35,550 nucleotides of DNA from the NCBI GenBank assembly GCA_947168935.1, contig CAMVNV010000022.1, positions 1 through 35,550 on the forward strand, read 5' to 3'. A program made the position numbers and the translations under genes. The DNA is from an uncultured Butyrivibrio sp. (GTDB taxonomy: Bacteria; Bacillota; Clostridia; Lachnospirales; Lachnospiraceae). Positions 8,048 to 17,909 of this stretch are shown here, piece by piece. The notes beneath the pieces were generated by a model. It made no database searches, had not been told where the DNA came from, and saw nothing but the letters and a program-made list of their open reading frames with translations. The first letter of the stretch is position 1, and each line of letters begins with the position of its first letter.

Positions 8048-10618
8048 ATGGGCAAAAAAGAATATCTTGTATCAGTCATAACTCCCTTCCATAACACAAA
8101 GATGGAGTTCTTTAAAAGAGGATATGATTCCTTAAAGAGACAGACACTTGGCTTTAAGAACATCGAGTGGGTGGTTGTCGTCCATAATTCTGAAGAGTCA
8201 TATGCAAGTGCGGTTCAAAAGCTTACAAAAGATGATGACAATGTCAGAATATATATCTTAAACAATGACAAGAGAACTCCATCCAGTCCCAGAAACTATG
8301 CGCTTACAAAGGCTCAGGGCAAATATATAGCATTCCTTGATTCAGATGACTTTTTTACCGATGACGGGCTAGGGGAAGTTGTTGAAGGAATGGAAAAAAC
8401 AGGAGCTGATATCGCAAGCTTCAGAGCAGAGACACTTCCTGAGGATGAGACTGTCATTCAGGCTATTGATACAAGAGCAAGGTTTGATCAGACACTTCAC
8501 ATGCTTGAGTTCAAAAAGGGCGATGAAAAGCTCAATGACCTTATCTACGCCGGCGGCCTTACTATCTGGAGTAAGCTCATAAGAAGGGATTTTCTGGATA
8601 AATACAAGATCAGCTTTTCACTGGACATGAAATATGGTGAAGATGTCTGTTTTAGCATGGAATGCCTTGGTAAAGCCAAAAAGATCATAATACTTCCACA
8701 GACAATTGTATATGTGTACTTCATGAACCACGGCTCTCTTGCACAGGATATGAACCACACACCCGAGAGTCTTATGAAGCTTGCCAGTGACTTTGCGCAT
8801 ATTTTTGATGTGACAGTAAAAGGTGGGTATAAGCTTGAAATGCTCGCGTGGCCGGTTCTTGGCTATCTTGCTGAGATGATGGCGATAACGCCGGGGCTTG
8901 ACGATGAGTTCAGTACCAAAATATACAATATGATGCACAGATATTTTGACATCTTAGGTCCTCTTGAACCTGATGCCAAGTTTTTTAATGCCCAGATGGC
9001 AGAGCATTTCATGAAAAGAGCCCGCATGATAATCCTTGGAGAAGAAGATAATGACGAAATGGCGGCTAGTTCACTATTTCCAATTCTTCTTGCAAATGCA
9101 GATACTGAATACGGTCAAAGGTACGGCTTTGGCAGCATAAAAAGTATAGAGGACTACCAGAAGAAGGTGCCGCTATCTGACTATAGTACATATAGGCCTC
9201 TTATAAAGCTTATGACCCGTATAGGAGAAAGTAACCTTATCTGCAAGGATAAAGTTGTTGCCTATTCAAGGAAAATGTGCCCTGATGGCGGTGAATTCCT
9301 CGTGCCTTTGACTGCACCATTTGTATCTGTATATCAGAACAGGCTCACGGAAGAACTTAAAGGGGCAAGGTATTCAACCTTCCTTGCAATGGAAAGCGCA
9401 GGTGAAGTAGGGATTACAAGGTTTAATGATGGTGCAATGCTTCATTCAATTGCTGACACAGTTCTTTCTGGTATCAGGAAGACCGATATCTATAATTCGC
9501 ATACAAGAAGTACTGAGAATAAGTATGGAACAATCACTTCGCCCGAGAGCGTATTATTCAAAAACCCTGGAGAGGATATGAGATATGCAAAGCTTGTATT
9601 TGCTCTTGCAGATCCGGATGTATCACAGATTATCGTCCCATTTACAGTAAATATCCTTGATATGGTAAGGTTCCTTCAGTGTATGTGGGAACCTATTGTA
9701 GAAGATATTGCCGGTGGCAGGATTTCTGAAGTATCCGGCCTTTCTGATGACAGAAGACAAGAACTATCAAAGCTTTTAAAAGCTTCAAAGAGACGTGCAA
9801 AAGAACTTAAAACGATCTTTGAACAGGGCTTTGATAATGTATTTCCTAAAATCTGGAAAAAACTTGATCGTATTGTGGCAGCAGGATCTGGCGAAAATGC
9901 AGTTTATTCAAGGCAGGTCATGAAGTATATAGGCAGTGTGCCTCTTGATTATGGCTATCTTGGAATTGCAGAGGGCATTATAGGAAAGGTATCAGCTAAA
10001 GGAGAGAATACCTATATTGTAATGGAAAAAGACTCATTTCTTGAGTTTTTGCCGGAGAATTCGGAAAAAGACAATACACTTACAGCATCAGAACTTGAGA
10101 TATCCAAACACTACGAAGTCATCATTTCGAATATGGCAGGACTTTACCGCTACAGAAGCGGAATCATAGTTGAAGCTACAAAGATACAGGATGGTCAGAC
10201 TTATGTGCGATACTGTTATGACAGAAAGGATGTCATAGCAGTTAATGGTGTTACCTTAAATACACTCTCCCTAAGGCAGGCTGGTAAGAAGATAGATGAA
10301 GAAGCCGGCATGATAACTTACGATTATTGTCTTTTTACAAATGATAAAAAGAACTGCTTTGAGCTGTTTTTAAAGCCTGAAAAAGATGGTAAATACAGCG
10401 CAAAACGTGTTCAGGAGATTGCAGAAAAAGAGCTTTCAAAAAAGATACCATCTTACGGCAAGGCAAGGAAAGAAGGCAGGATTAATAAGATAGGGATCCA
10501 TTTCCTTCCTTCTTCTGAAGCTGACATTTTGAAAGGAAAAGCTCCCAAGCCGATCAGGATAATACATGCATCTTCAGATTCAAATCTTCTTAAAACCTTC
10601 AAAACATTGGAAATATAG
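8048..10618 (+). CDS. Fusion protein: N-terminal GT2 glycosyltransferase plus C-terminal GH3-family (acyl-acid-amido synthetase-like) domain
   Basis: GT2 half: VSVITPFHNTKMEFFKRGYDSLKRQTLG...PSSPRNYALTKAQGKYIAFLDSDDFF. GH3 half (from about nt 9080): LLANADTEYGQRYGFGSIKSIEDYQKKVPLSDYSTYRPLI, LGIAEGIIGKV...FLEFLPEN, YEVIISNMAGLYRYRSG. Single uninterrupted ORF. Confidence 0.85.
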   Translation: MGKKEYLVSVITPFHNTKMEFFKRGYDSLKRQTLGFKNIEWVVVVHNSEESYASAVQKLTKDDDNVRIYILNNDKRTPSSPRNYALTKAQGKYIAFLDSDDFFTDDGLGEVVEGMEKTGADIASFRAETLPEDETVIQAIDTRARFDQTLHMLEFKKGDEKLNDLIYAGGLTIWSKLIRRDFLDKYKISFSLDMKYGEDVCFSMECLGKAKKIIILPQTIVYVYFMNHGSLAQDMNHTPESLMKLASDFAHIFDVTVKGGYKLEMLAWPVLGYLAEMMAITPGLDDEFSTKIYNMMHRYFDILGPLEPDAKFFNAQMAEHFMKRARMIILGEEDNDEMAASSLFPILLANADTEYGQRYGFGSIKSIEDYQKKVPLSDYSTYRPLIKLMTRIGESNLICKDKVVAYSRKMCPDGGEFLVPLTAPFVSVYQNRLTEELKGARYSTFLAMESAGEVGITRFNDGAMLHSIADTVLSGIRKTDIYNSHTRSTENKYGTITSPESVLFKNPGEDMRYAKLVFALADPDVSQIIVPFTVNILDMVRFLQCMWEPIVEDIAGGRISEVSGLSDDRRQELSKLLKASKRRAKELKTIFEQGFDNVFPKIWKKLDRIVAAGSGENAVYSRQVMKYIGSVPLDYGYLGIAEGIIGKVSAKGENTYIVMEKDSFLEFLPENSEKDNTLTASELEISKHYEVIISNMAGLYRYRSGIIVEATKIQDGQTYVRYCYDRKDVIAVNGVTLNTLSLRQAGKKIDEEAGMITYDYCLFTNDKKNCFELFLKPEKDGKYSAKRVQEIAEKELSKKIPSYGKARKEGRINKIGIHFLPSSEADILKGKAPKPIRIIHASSDSNLLKTFKTLEI

Positions 10619-10630
10619 GAGGTATTATAA

Positions 10631-11926
10631 GTGAACTTATCAAGGATAATATCAGGGCAGATGTACTTCTATTTCGACGTGGCATATTGCGGAATGAGGC
10701 AGGAACTGACATTTGATGAGGATATTGATGGCAGGATATTAAAAGAAGCACTTCTAAAAACCCAGAAGGTGCATCCATATATAAAATGGACGATCGAGGA
10801 AAAGAACGGAGAATTTTTCTATAAAGATACAGATACGGATGTAACCCTGATTGAAGGTGATAAAGACATAGTACTTGGTACAGATGAATTTGATGGACAC
10901 CTTATCGGCTTTGTGTATTATGGCAACAAGCTTCGTATGGTTTTATATCATGGTCTTTCTGATGGTGTCTCGTCAAAGAGAATCATGGAGACACTTTTGT
11001 ATCACTATTATTCTATCAAGGACGGATGTGAGTACAAGTCGGATAACATCCTGGTAAAAGAAGCTTTCGAAGGTTGCGAGTATTATGCCGAACCCTATGA
11101 AAAAGATATTCCGCCTTTTACCAAAAATGATGGGCCTTTAGATGATCCTTCTGAAGATGAGATATTCCGTTTTTCGCAGCATGAGGCGGTTGATACGACA
11201 AGCTATGTCCAGTGCATAAGGATAACTGACAAGGCGTTCATGAGCTTTGTCAAAGAAAATGAGACATCACCGGCAGCAGCTTTTGCAGTTCTCATAAGCC
11301 AGACCATCCAGAAGATGTATCCGGGCAACAAGAAACAGATCAAGATCAATGTACCAGTCAACCTTAGAAACGTTCTTGGCGTTACATATACTTTTAGAAA
11401 TACAACGGGAGATGTGGCAATCTATTATGATCCCGATAAGCTAATGCAGCTTGATATCAAGGATCAGTGCAAATCCATGCGCCAAAGGCTCAAGGAAAAG
11501 ATGGCTCCTGATAACCTTCTGTCAGTTGCAAAGTCGCAAGTCGATTTCCTTAATATGACAGCAGGATTAAATGGGTACGATGCAAGGTATGATATGTACA
11601 GCAGCATACCGCTTCCTCCTTCAGACTCGATCTTTATCAGTTATATTGGAAAACTAAATGCTGATTCTTATGAAAAGCACATAACAGATGTTTCTATCGT
11701 TAGTGGAGCCAGGGACGGAATAGTATTTAATATCTACGACTGTGGCGGGGATTTTTTTCTGACATGTATGAAAAAGGGATCATTAAAGGACTTTAGCGAT
11801 GCCTTTTGTAAGCACCTTAAAACATATGGGCTTGAAGCAAATACAATGCCTGAAAAAAAGATAAAGCTAAACTATGTTGCGCTTAGAGAAAGGCTATCAC
11901 TTAAGGGGAAAAGGTTATACGACTGA
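10631..11926 (+). CDS. Condensation-domain/alcohol acetyltransferase-like acyltransferase (CAT-fold superfamily)
   Basis: HxxxDG motif (YHGLSDGVS, nt 10949-10966) and INVPVNLRNVLG...FRNTTGD typical of C/PapA/AATase-like enzymes. Confidence 0.75.
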   Translation: MNLSRIISGQMYFYFDVAYCGMRQELTFDEDIDGRILKEALLKTQKVHPYIKWTIEEKNGEFFYKDTDTDVTLIEGDKDIVLGTDEFDGHLIGFVYYGNKLRMVLYHGLSDGVSSKRIMETLLYHYYSIKDGCEYKSDNILVKEAFEGCEYYAEPYEKDIPPFTKNDGPLDDPSEDEIFRFSQHEAVDTTSYVQCIRITDKAFMSFVKENETSPAAAFAVLISQTIQKMYPGNKKQIKINVPVNLRNVLGVTYTFRNTTGDVAIYYDPDKLMQLDIKDQCKSMRQRLKEKMAPDNLLSVAKSQVDFLNMTAGLNGYDARYDMYSSIPLPPSDSIFISYIGKLNADSYEKHITDVSIVSGARDGIVFNIYDCGGDFFLTCMKKGSLKDFSDAFCKHLKTYGLEANTMPEKKIKLNYVALRERLSLKGKRLYD

Positions 11927-11966
11927 TATGTTTTTTATACAGAAAATATAAGCGGAGGATACTACC

Positions 11967-13265
11967 ATGAGTACAGATATCGGAACAAATAATAAGATGT
12001 TCCTGCTTTTATCCAGTGCGGGCAAGGCAGCAGTGATCGAGTACCGCTATCGCCTTACTGAAGCTATATCCTATGATGCACTCATTGAGGCTACAAAGGA
12101 TGCTGTTTCATCATTTCCATATTTTGGTCTAAAGCCAGTCGTTGATAAAGATGGAAGGCTTATTATGGAAAATAACGGCGGTCCTATGCCTGTTTTTAAA
12201 AAGGATGAAAAGCAAAGAAATTTAGGGTCAGATGATACCTATAGATATCTGTTCCGTGTTCTCTATGACGATGATGAGATCGATATTGAAGCGTCACATG
12301 GCATTGGCGATGGAAGAGGTATCATGGCCTTTTCACAGACGCTTATATACTATTACCTTGTTCATACAGGAAAGAGCATAGACACAGAAGGAATGCTCTA
12401 TACCAAGGCTGACTTGTCAGATAAGACGATATCAGATCACCTTCTTGACCGAATTTTGGAGATAACACCGGTAGATATTGTCGAAGAGACGGCCGTTTCA
12501 AAGATCTTCTGTCCTACAGAAAAAAAGGTTATGAGCGGAACACCATATACCAAGCGCCTTGTACTTAGCTGGGATTTTAAAAAGCTGATGGATAAGATAA
12601 AACCTCTTGGCGCATCCCCGCTTACTTTTTTTCATGATCTTATTTCAAGCACTATGTACGAGTACTACGACGTAAAAGATGCGACTGTTGTTGCAGATGT
12701 TCCTGTAGATGTAAGAGAAAAGCTTGGAAGCCGCGCACAGTCTAATTTTACCATTAACATAAGCATACCCATCGAAAGGGAAATGACTGCTAAAGCGCAG
12801 GAGGAACGCTACAAAGAGCTTAAGGAAAAGCTGAATGAGAAAACGAAGATAGAGTATCTTGCCTATACAATGCAGGGCACAGGGCAGTTTCTTTCGATGA
12901 TAGATCAGATCTCGCTAAGGGATGAAGCGATGCTTAAGATGATGGAGAGCAAAGCTTCTGATTCTCAGGAACCTATGAGAAGCTATCTTTTGTCCAATAT
13001 TGGCCTTATGAAGCTTCCTAAGGACATGATGCAGTATATTAAAGACTTCGATATATATTTTACCAATCTTGAAGCTTCTCCTGTATTTACGATGCTGACC
13101 TTTGGAGGAAGAGGGATGGTCATAGTCGGACAGAACTTTGAAGAAACTGGACTTATTGATGCTGTCTATAAAAAGCTCAAAGATATGGATGTTGATGCAG
13201 ATCTCAAAGACTATGGACGTTTTACGATGGATGATGCAAATGTTAAGGGATTCGAATGTTTATAA
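11967..13265 (+). CDS. Second condensation-domain/alcohol acetyltransferase-like protein
   Basis: HxxxDG motif (SHGIGDGRG, nt 12297-12314), DVPVDVREKLGSRAQSNFTINISIPI; RBS gcggagga. Confidence 0.72.
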   Translation: MSTDIGTNNKMFLLLSSAGKAAVIEYRYRLTEAISYDALIEATKDAVSSFPYFGLKPVVDKDGRLIMENNGGPMPVFKKDEKQRNLGSDDTYRYLFRVLYDDDEIDIEASHGIGDGRGIMAFSQTLIYYYLVHTGKSIDTEGMLYTKADLSDKTISDHLLDRILEITPVDIVEETAVSKIFCPTEKKVMSGTPYTKRLVLSWDFKKLMDKIKPLGASPLTFFHDLISSTMYEYYDVKDATVVADVPVDVREKLGSRAQSNFTINISIPIEREMTAKAQEERYKELKEKLNEKTKIEYLAYTMQGTGQFLSMIDQISLRDEAMLKMMESKASDSQEPMRSYLLSNIGLMKLPKDMMQYIKDFDIYFTNLEASPVFTMLTFGGRGMVIVGQNFEETGLIDAVYKKLKDMDVDADLKDYGRFTMDDANVKGFECL

Positions 13266-13277
13266 GAGGCAGAGCAG

Positions 13278-14357
13278 ATGATGAAGAGAGAAAACGGTCT
13301 TGATCTTTTGCGCATATTTGCAGCGTATCTTGTTGTCACATTGCACGTTTGTACATTTATAAGACAATATGTTGCTGATATTGGAGAGCTGAATTTTAGT
13401 TATCACTATTTTATGTTTATAAGGCAGATGACAACGAGTGCAGTAATTGTTTTTATCATGCTCTCCGGAGCTTTTGTTCTTAAGGCATCTTCCACAAAGG
13501 ATTTTGCCTCATTCTATAAAAAGACCTGGAAAAAGCTCTGCATTCCGACCGTCATCCTTTCGTTTTTCTACTGGTTTTTTAATGCCTTTGTTTATTGGAA
13601 AACAGGGATATATGGAATGGTATTTGGAATAGAAGACCTGACGTATCCGCAGGCTCTGATGTTCCAGGGAATAAGCTTTTTAAAAGGTACACCTTCTGAG
13701 CATATGTGGTATATGTATACTCTCATAGGATTATATCTCATGGCGCCTTTCGTTGCGCTTGGTAAAGAGAAACTAGGAGAATCCCGCTTTAAAAAAATAG
13801 CGATTATAGTCTGTCTTTGGGGCATAATCGATGCACTTGTAAATCCATCATCCCTCTTCTGGGGAATTGGATATTGTGCACAGCTTCTGGGTGTTTTCAT
13901 GATGGGATATGTCGCTCATGAATGGGCACTTTTAAGAAAAGGGAAAAATGGGCTTGGATGTGCTCTCATTGTTCTTGCAACAGCCATAACGGCTGTAGAA
14001 TATTTTATTTTTCTGTCGATCAGGGATAATGGTACATTATCTGCCTATGTGACACCAATGGTCCCGTATAACCTGATACTTGTCATAGCAACCCTGTTTT
14101 ATGTTGCCGGTTTTACTATCATTGATATTAAAAAGGATTTTGGATATCTTTCTCTTTTGACTTTCTGGGTATATCTTCTCCATCCTGCAATAATGATGGT
14201 TTTATTTCTCATTGAGGAAGCAGTTTTCAAGGTTCCATTTCTGGAAATTGGAAGGGAAAGTTCGCTCCTTATAGGTACAGGAAAATCTATTCTGGTATAT
14301 GTTCTTTCTTTTGTCTGTGGACATGTGATCGAGAAATGTTCTTCCCGTAAAAAATAA
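13278..14357 (+). CDS. Acyltransferase family 3 (OafA/WecH-like) integral membrane O-acyltransferase
   Basis: RENGLDLLRIFAAYLVVTLHVCTF start, multiple TM helices, VFIMLSGAFVLK, HMWYMYTLIGLYLMAP. Confidence 0.88.
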   Translation: MMKRENGLDLLRIFAAYLVVTLHVCTFIRQYVADIGELNFSYHYFMFIRQMTTSAVIVFIMLSGAFVLKASSTKDFASFYKKTWKKLCIPTVILSFFYWFFNAFVYWKTGIYGMVFGIEDLTYPQALMFQGISFLKGTPSEHMWYMYTLIGLYLMAPFVALGKEKLGESRFKKIAIIVCLWGIIDALVNPSSLFWGIGYCAQLLGVFMMGYVAHEWALLRKGKNGLGCALIVLATAITAVEYFIFLSIRDNGTLSAYVTPMVPYNLILVIATLFYVAGFTIIDIKKDFGYLSLLTFWVYLLHPAIMMVLFLIEEAVFKVPFLEIGRESSLLIGTGKSILVYVLSFVCGHVIEKCSSRKK

Positions 14358-14372
14358 AGAGGAAAAAATTGC

Positions 14373-16133
14373 ATGAAGAAAATAGCTGGGCTTCTTTCAT
14401 TCAAAGAGTATATGTATATGCTTATCTGTGTCTTTTTGATCGTGGGACAGGTGTTTTTTGAAATAAAGATTCCTAACGTGATGGGAGAACTTACTGATCT
14501 GATCTATTCTGGAAACGTTGATGTCTTTAAGCAGATAAGCTATGGAATCACTATGTTTACATATGCAGCAGCTTCGCTTGTGTTTTCATTCCTCGTAGCT
14601 TTTCTGGTGGCAAAGGTAGGAGCGGCACTTGACTCTAAGGTGCGTAAAGCTACTTTTACGAAGATCATGGATTTTTCTTTAAAGGAAGTTGGAGACTTTG
14701 GTACATCAAGTCTTATTGCCAGATGTACTGCTGATATATATCAAATTCAGACTTTTTTTGTAAATGGTTTTCAGCTGCTTATTAAATCACCTGTAATGAT
14801 CATATGGGTTACTGTGCAGATATCAAGCGTCAATGTCTATTACAGGAGCGCCACTATCACAGCAGTTGCCATACTTGTCGCAGTTTTGTCAGCTGTAGCA
14901 ATACTGGTTCTTCCGATAGTTAATAAGGCACAGTATGCCAAAGATGAGCTTATTCGTATAGACAGAGAGCATCTTGATGGCATACGCGTTGTCCATGCAT
15001 ATAACGGCTATGAGAAGCAAAAAGAAAGATTTGAAGAAGCTAATGAAAGGATAACGAGTCTTCTTCTTCGCTATGATAAGTCTTCAGCACTGTTTGCCCC
15101 TTTTTCCAATATGGTCATGTATTCTCTGACAGTGATCATATACATCATAGGTGCACATATCGTTGCAGACTCTGATGAGAGCTTAAGAGCAGGCGTTAGC
15201 AATGAAATGATCGTTTTTGTGTCCATGTTGTCCATGCTTATTAGCAGTTGCATATATCTGATCCTTGTTATGGTTCTATTGCCGAGTGCATGCGTTTCAT
15301 TTAAGCGTATCGCGCAGGTCCTGAATAAAAAGATTGAGATCATTGATCCAGAGAAAGCGGCTGCAAAAGATCCTGGTATTCACGGAAGTTTGGAATTTAG
15401 AAATGTCAGCTTTATGTATCCCGGGAGCCGCGAATATGCCATTAAGGATATATCTTTCAAGATGGAAAAGGGCGAGACAGTTGCTATTGTAGGAGGAACA
15501 GGCAGTGGCAAAACGACACTCATAAATCTTATACCAAGATTGTACGAGGTGGCAGAAGGCCAGATATTGGTTGACGGCGTTGATATTAAAAAGATGAAAC
15601 TTAAGGAACTTAGAAATATCCTTGGATATGTTCCTCAAAAGAGTTTCCTTTTTGCAGGAACGATTGTATCAAACATCAGCTTTGGTGATAACGGTAAGCT
15701 CAAACAAACTTTAGAGGAAATAGTAAAAGCAGCCAGGCTTGGAAAAGCAGATGAGTTTATAAGGACAAAGCAAGGCGGGTATGATGCGGTTGTAGAAGAG
15801 GGAGGTTCTAATTTCTCCGGAGGTCAGAAACAAAGGCTTACAATCTCAAGAGCAATATGCAGAGATCCTGAGATATTTATATTTGATGATTCCTTCTCGG
15901 CTCTTGATTATAAGACAGATAAGACAGTAAGAGAGGGACTTAGGCAAACTCTTAGCGGTACTTCGATCCTGATGGTCGCACAGAGAATATCGACTATTAA
16001 AAGTGCAGACAAGATCTTAGTCCTTGATAACGGCAAAATGGTCGGAATGGGAACTCATGATGAGCTTATGACAAGCTGTGATGTATATCGTGAGATTGTC
16101 CTTTCGCAGACGGATACGGAGGCGACCGGATGA
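14373..16133 (+). CDS. ABC exporter half-transporter (ABC membrane plus ATPase), degenerate-site subunit
   Basis: Six-TM domain, Walker A GGTGSGKTT, signature FSGGQKQRLTISRA, Walker B FIFDDSFSALD. Confidence 0.95.
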   Translation: MKKIAGLLSFKEYMYMLICVFLIVGQVFFEIKIPNVMGELTDLIYSGNVDVFKQISYGITMFTYAAASLVFSFLVAFLVAKVGAALDSKVRKATFTKIMDFSLKEVGDFGTSSLIARCTADIYQIQTFFVNGFQLLIKSPVMIIWVTVQISSVNVYYRSATITAVAILVAVLSAVAILVLPIVNKAQYAKDELIRIDREHLDGIRVVHAYNGYEKQKERFEEANERITSLLLRYDKSSALFAPFSNMVMYSLTVIIYIIGAHIVADSDESLRAGVSNEMIVFVSMLSMLISSCIYLILVMVLLPSACVSFKRIAQVLNKKIEIIDPEKAAAKDPGIHGSLEFRNVSFMYPGSREYAIKDISFKMEKGETVAIVGGTGSGKTTLINLIPRLYEVAEGQILVDGVDIKKMKLKELRNILGYVPQKSFLFAGTIVSNISFGDNGKLKQTLEEIVKAARLGKADEFIRTKQGGYDAVVEEGGSNFSGGQKQRLTISRAICRDPEIFIFDDSFSALDYKTDKTVREGLRQTLSGTSILMVAQRISTIKSADKILVLDNGKMVGMGTHDELMTSCDVYREIVLSQTDTEATG

Positions 16134-17866
16134 AGAATAACTTATTTTCCAAGATCGCAGTATTCGCAAAAAAATATAAAGTTTATTTCATTGCAGGCAT
16201 AGTACTTGGGCTCGTGGGTTCTCTGTTAAATGTATTGATCCCAAACATGGTCAAAAATATCGCTGCACTTATTTCAGAGAGTCTTTATACAAATGCGATG
16301 GATTTTCATTCCATAAGAGTTGTTGCCATAAAGACAGCTATCGTCATTATCATAAGCTTTATCACAAGCTATTTTGGCGCATGGTGTCTTACCGTTGGCG
16401 GACAGAATATGGTTAAAGACATTAGAAGTGCCCTGAGTGATAAAACAGACCACATCAGGATGAACTATTTTGACACAACAGCACTTGGAGATACGGTGAG
16501 CAGGATGACAGATGACTGCGATGCATTTTCGGCAGCTATATCATCCAATCTTGGTAAGGCTATATTTTCAATTATTATCGTTTTGGGATGTCTATTAGTG
16601 ACGTTTGTCATAAATCCGCTTTTGGCATTTTGCTCCATTGTAAGCATTTTACTAGGACTTTTTATAAATGCTACCTTTGCAGGTATGGGGTCAGATTCGA
16701 TCAAAGAGCAGAGAAGACTTCTTGGGAACATGAACGGGATGATAAATGAGTCGATATCAGGCCATATGCTCATCAAGACCTTCAATGGAGAGGAAGAAGT
16801 CCTTGAGCAGTTTGACAAAAAGAATCAGGATCTTAGCAGTGCGCTTTTTAAGTCGCAGTTTTTTATCAGCGTGCTTACTCCTTTCATGGATTTTGTCAGT
16901 AACTTTACCTATGTTGTGGTCTGCCTTGTGAGCGGGATCATGATCATTCATGGAAAGATGCAGATAGAGACGCTGGTTGCATTTATCCTCTATATCAAGA
17001 TGGTTACATCTAACCTTACGCAGATAATACAGGCACTTGGAAGTATCCAGCCTGGAATCGCATGCGCAGAGAGGATAATGGAGTACCTTGAACTTGAAGA
17101 AGAGACAGATGAAGGGCGAGAAGATGTTTCCAGGGCTTTGGGCGATGTTGAATTTAAGAATGTACGCTTTGGCTATGCCGAGGGCCAGATTGTATTAAAG
17201 GACTTTAGTGCTCACATAAAACCTGGAATGAAGGTTGCGATCGTAGGGCCAACAGGTGCAGGTAAGTCTACACTTATCAACCTTCTGATGCGCTTTTATG
17301 AGCTTAATTCAGGATCGATCATTGTGGATGGCGTATCTATAAAGGATATTCCAAGATCAAGGCTTCATGATCTTTTTGCAATGGTACTTCAGGAGACCTG
17401 GACCTTCAAGGGCAGTATCAGAGAAAACATAGTCTATTCAACAAAAGATGTGGATGATGAGAAGCTAAATAGCGCAATTGAAAGAGCAGGAATAAAGTTC
17501 CTTGTCGATGCAATGCCGCAAGGCGTGGATACAGTTCTTTCTGAAACAGCGAACGTATCTTCAGGGCAAAAACAGCTCATCACTATAGCCAGGGCGATGC
17601 TTAAGAATGCACCGATAATGATCCTCGATGAAGCAACATCATCAGTCGATACAAGAACCGAAAAGCTCATCCAGAAGGCAATCGATGATATGACCAAAGG
17701 GCATACGAGTTTTGTTATCGCGCACAGACTATCTACTATCAAAAATGCAGATGTCATCTTTGTCCTTAAGGATGGTGATATAGTTGAGACCGGCAATCAC
17801 GAACAGCTTCTTAAAGCCGGCGGATTTTATAGTGAACTATACAAGGCGGGGCTTGATGCTTCGTAA
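16130..17866 (+). CDS. ABC exporter half-transporter, partner subunit
   Basis: ATGA overlap with the previous gene; Walker A GPTGAGKST, signature VSSGQKQLITIARA, Walker B MILDEATSSVD. Confidence 0.95.
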   Translation: MKNNLFSKIAVFAKKYKVYFIAGIVLGLVGSLLNVLIPNMVKNIAALISESLYTNAMDFHSIRVVAIKTAIVIIISFITSYFGAWCLTVGGQNMVKDIRSALSDKTDHIRMNYFDTTALGDTVSRMTDDCDAFSAAISSNLGKAIFSIIIVLGCLLVTFVINPLLAFCSIVSILLGLFINATFAGMGSDSIKEQRRLLGNMNGMINESISGHMLIKTFNGEEEVLEQFDKKNQDLSSALFKSQFFISVLTPFMDFVSNFTYVVVCLVSGIMIIHGKMQIETLVAFILYIKMVTSNLTQIIQALGSIQPGIACAERIMEYLELEEETDEGREDVSRALGDVEFKNVRFGYAEGQIVLKDFSAHIKPGMKVAIVGPTGAGKSTLINLLMRFYELNSGSIIVDGVSIKDIPRSRLHDLFAMVLQETWTFKGSIRENIVYSTKDVDDEKLNSAIERAGIKFLVDAMPQGVDTVLSETANVSSGQKQLITIARAMLKNAPIMILDEATSSVDTRTEKLIQKAIDDMTKGHTSFVIAHRLSTIKNADVIFVLKDGDIVETGNHEQLLKAGGFYSELYKAGLDAS

Positions 17867-17909
17867 ATGATTTATCGAAAGGTGTTTTCCAAGCTAAGGA
17901 GGATGAGAT

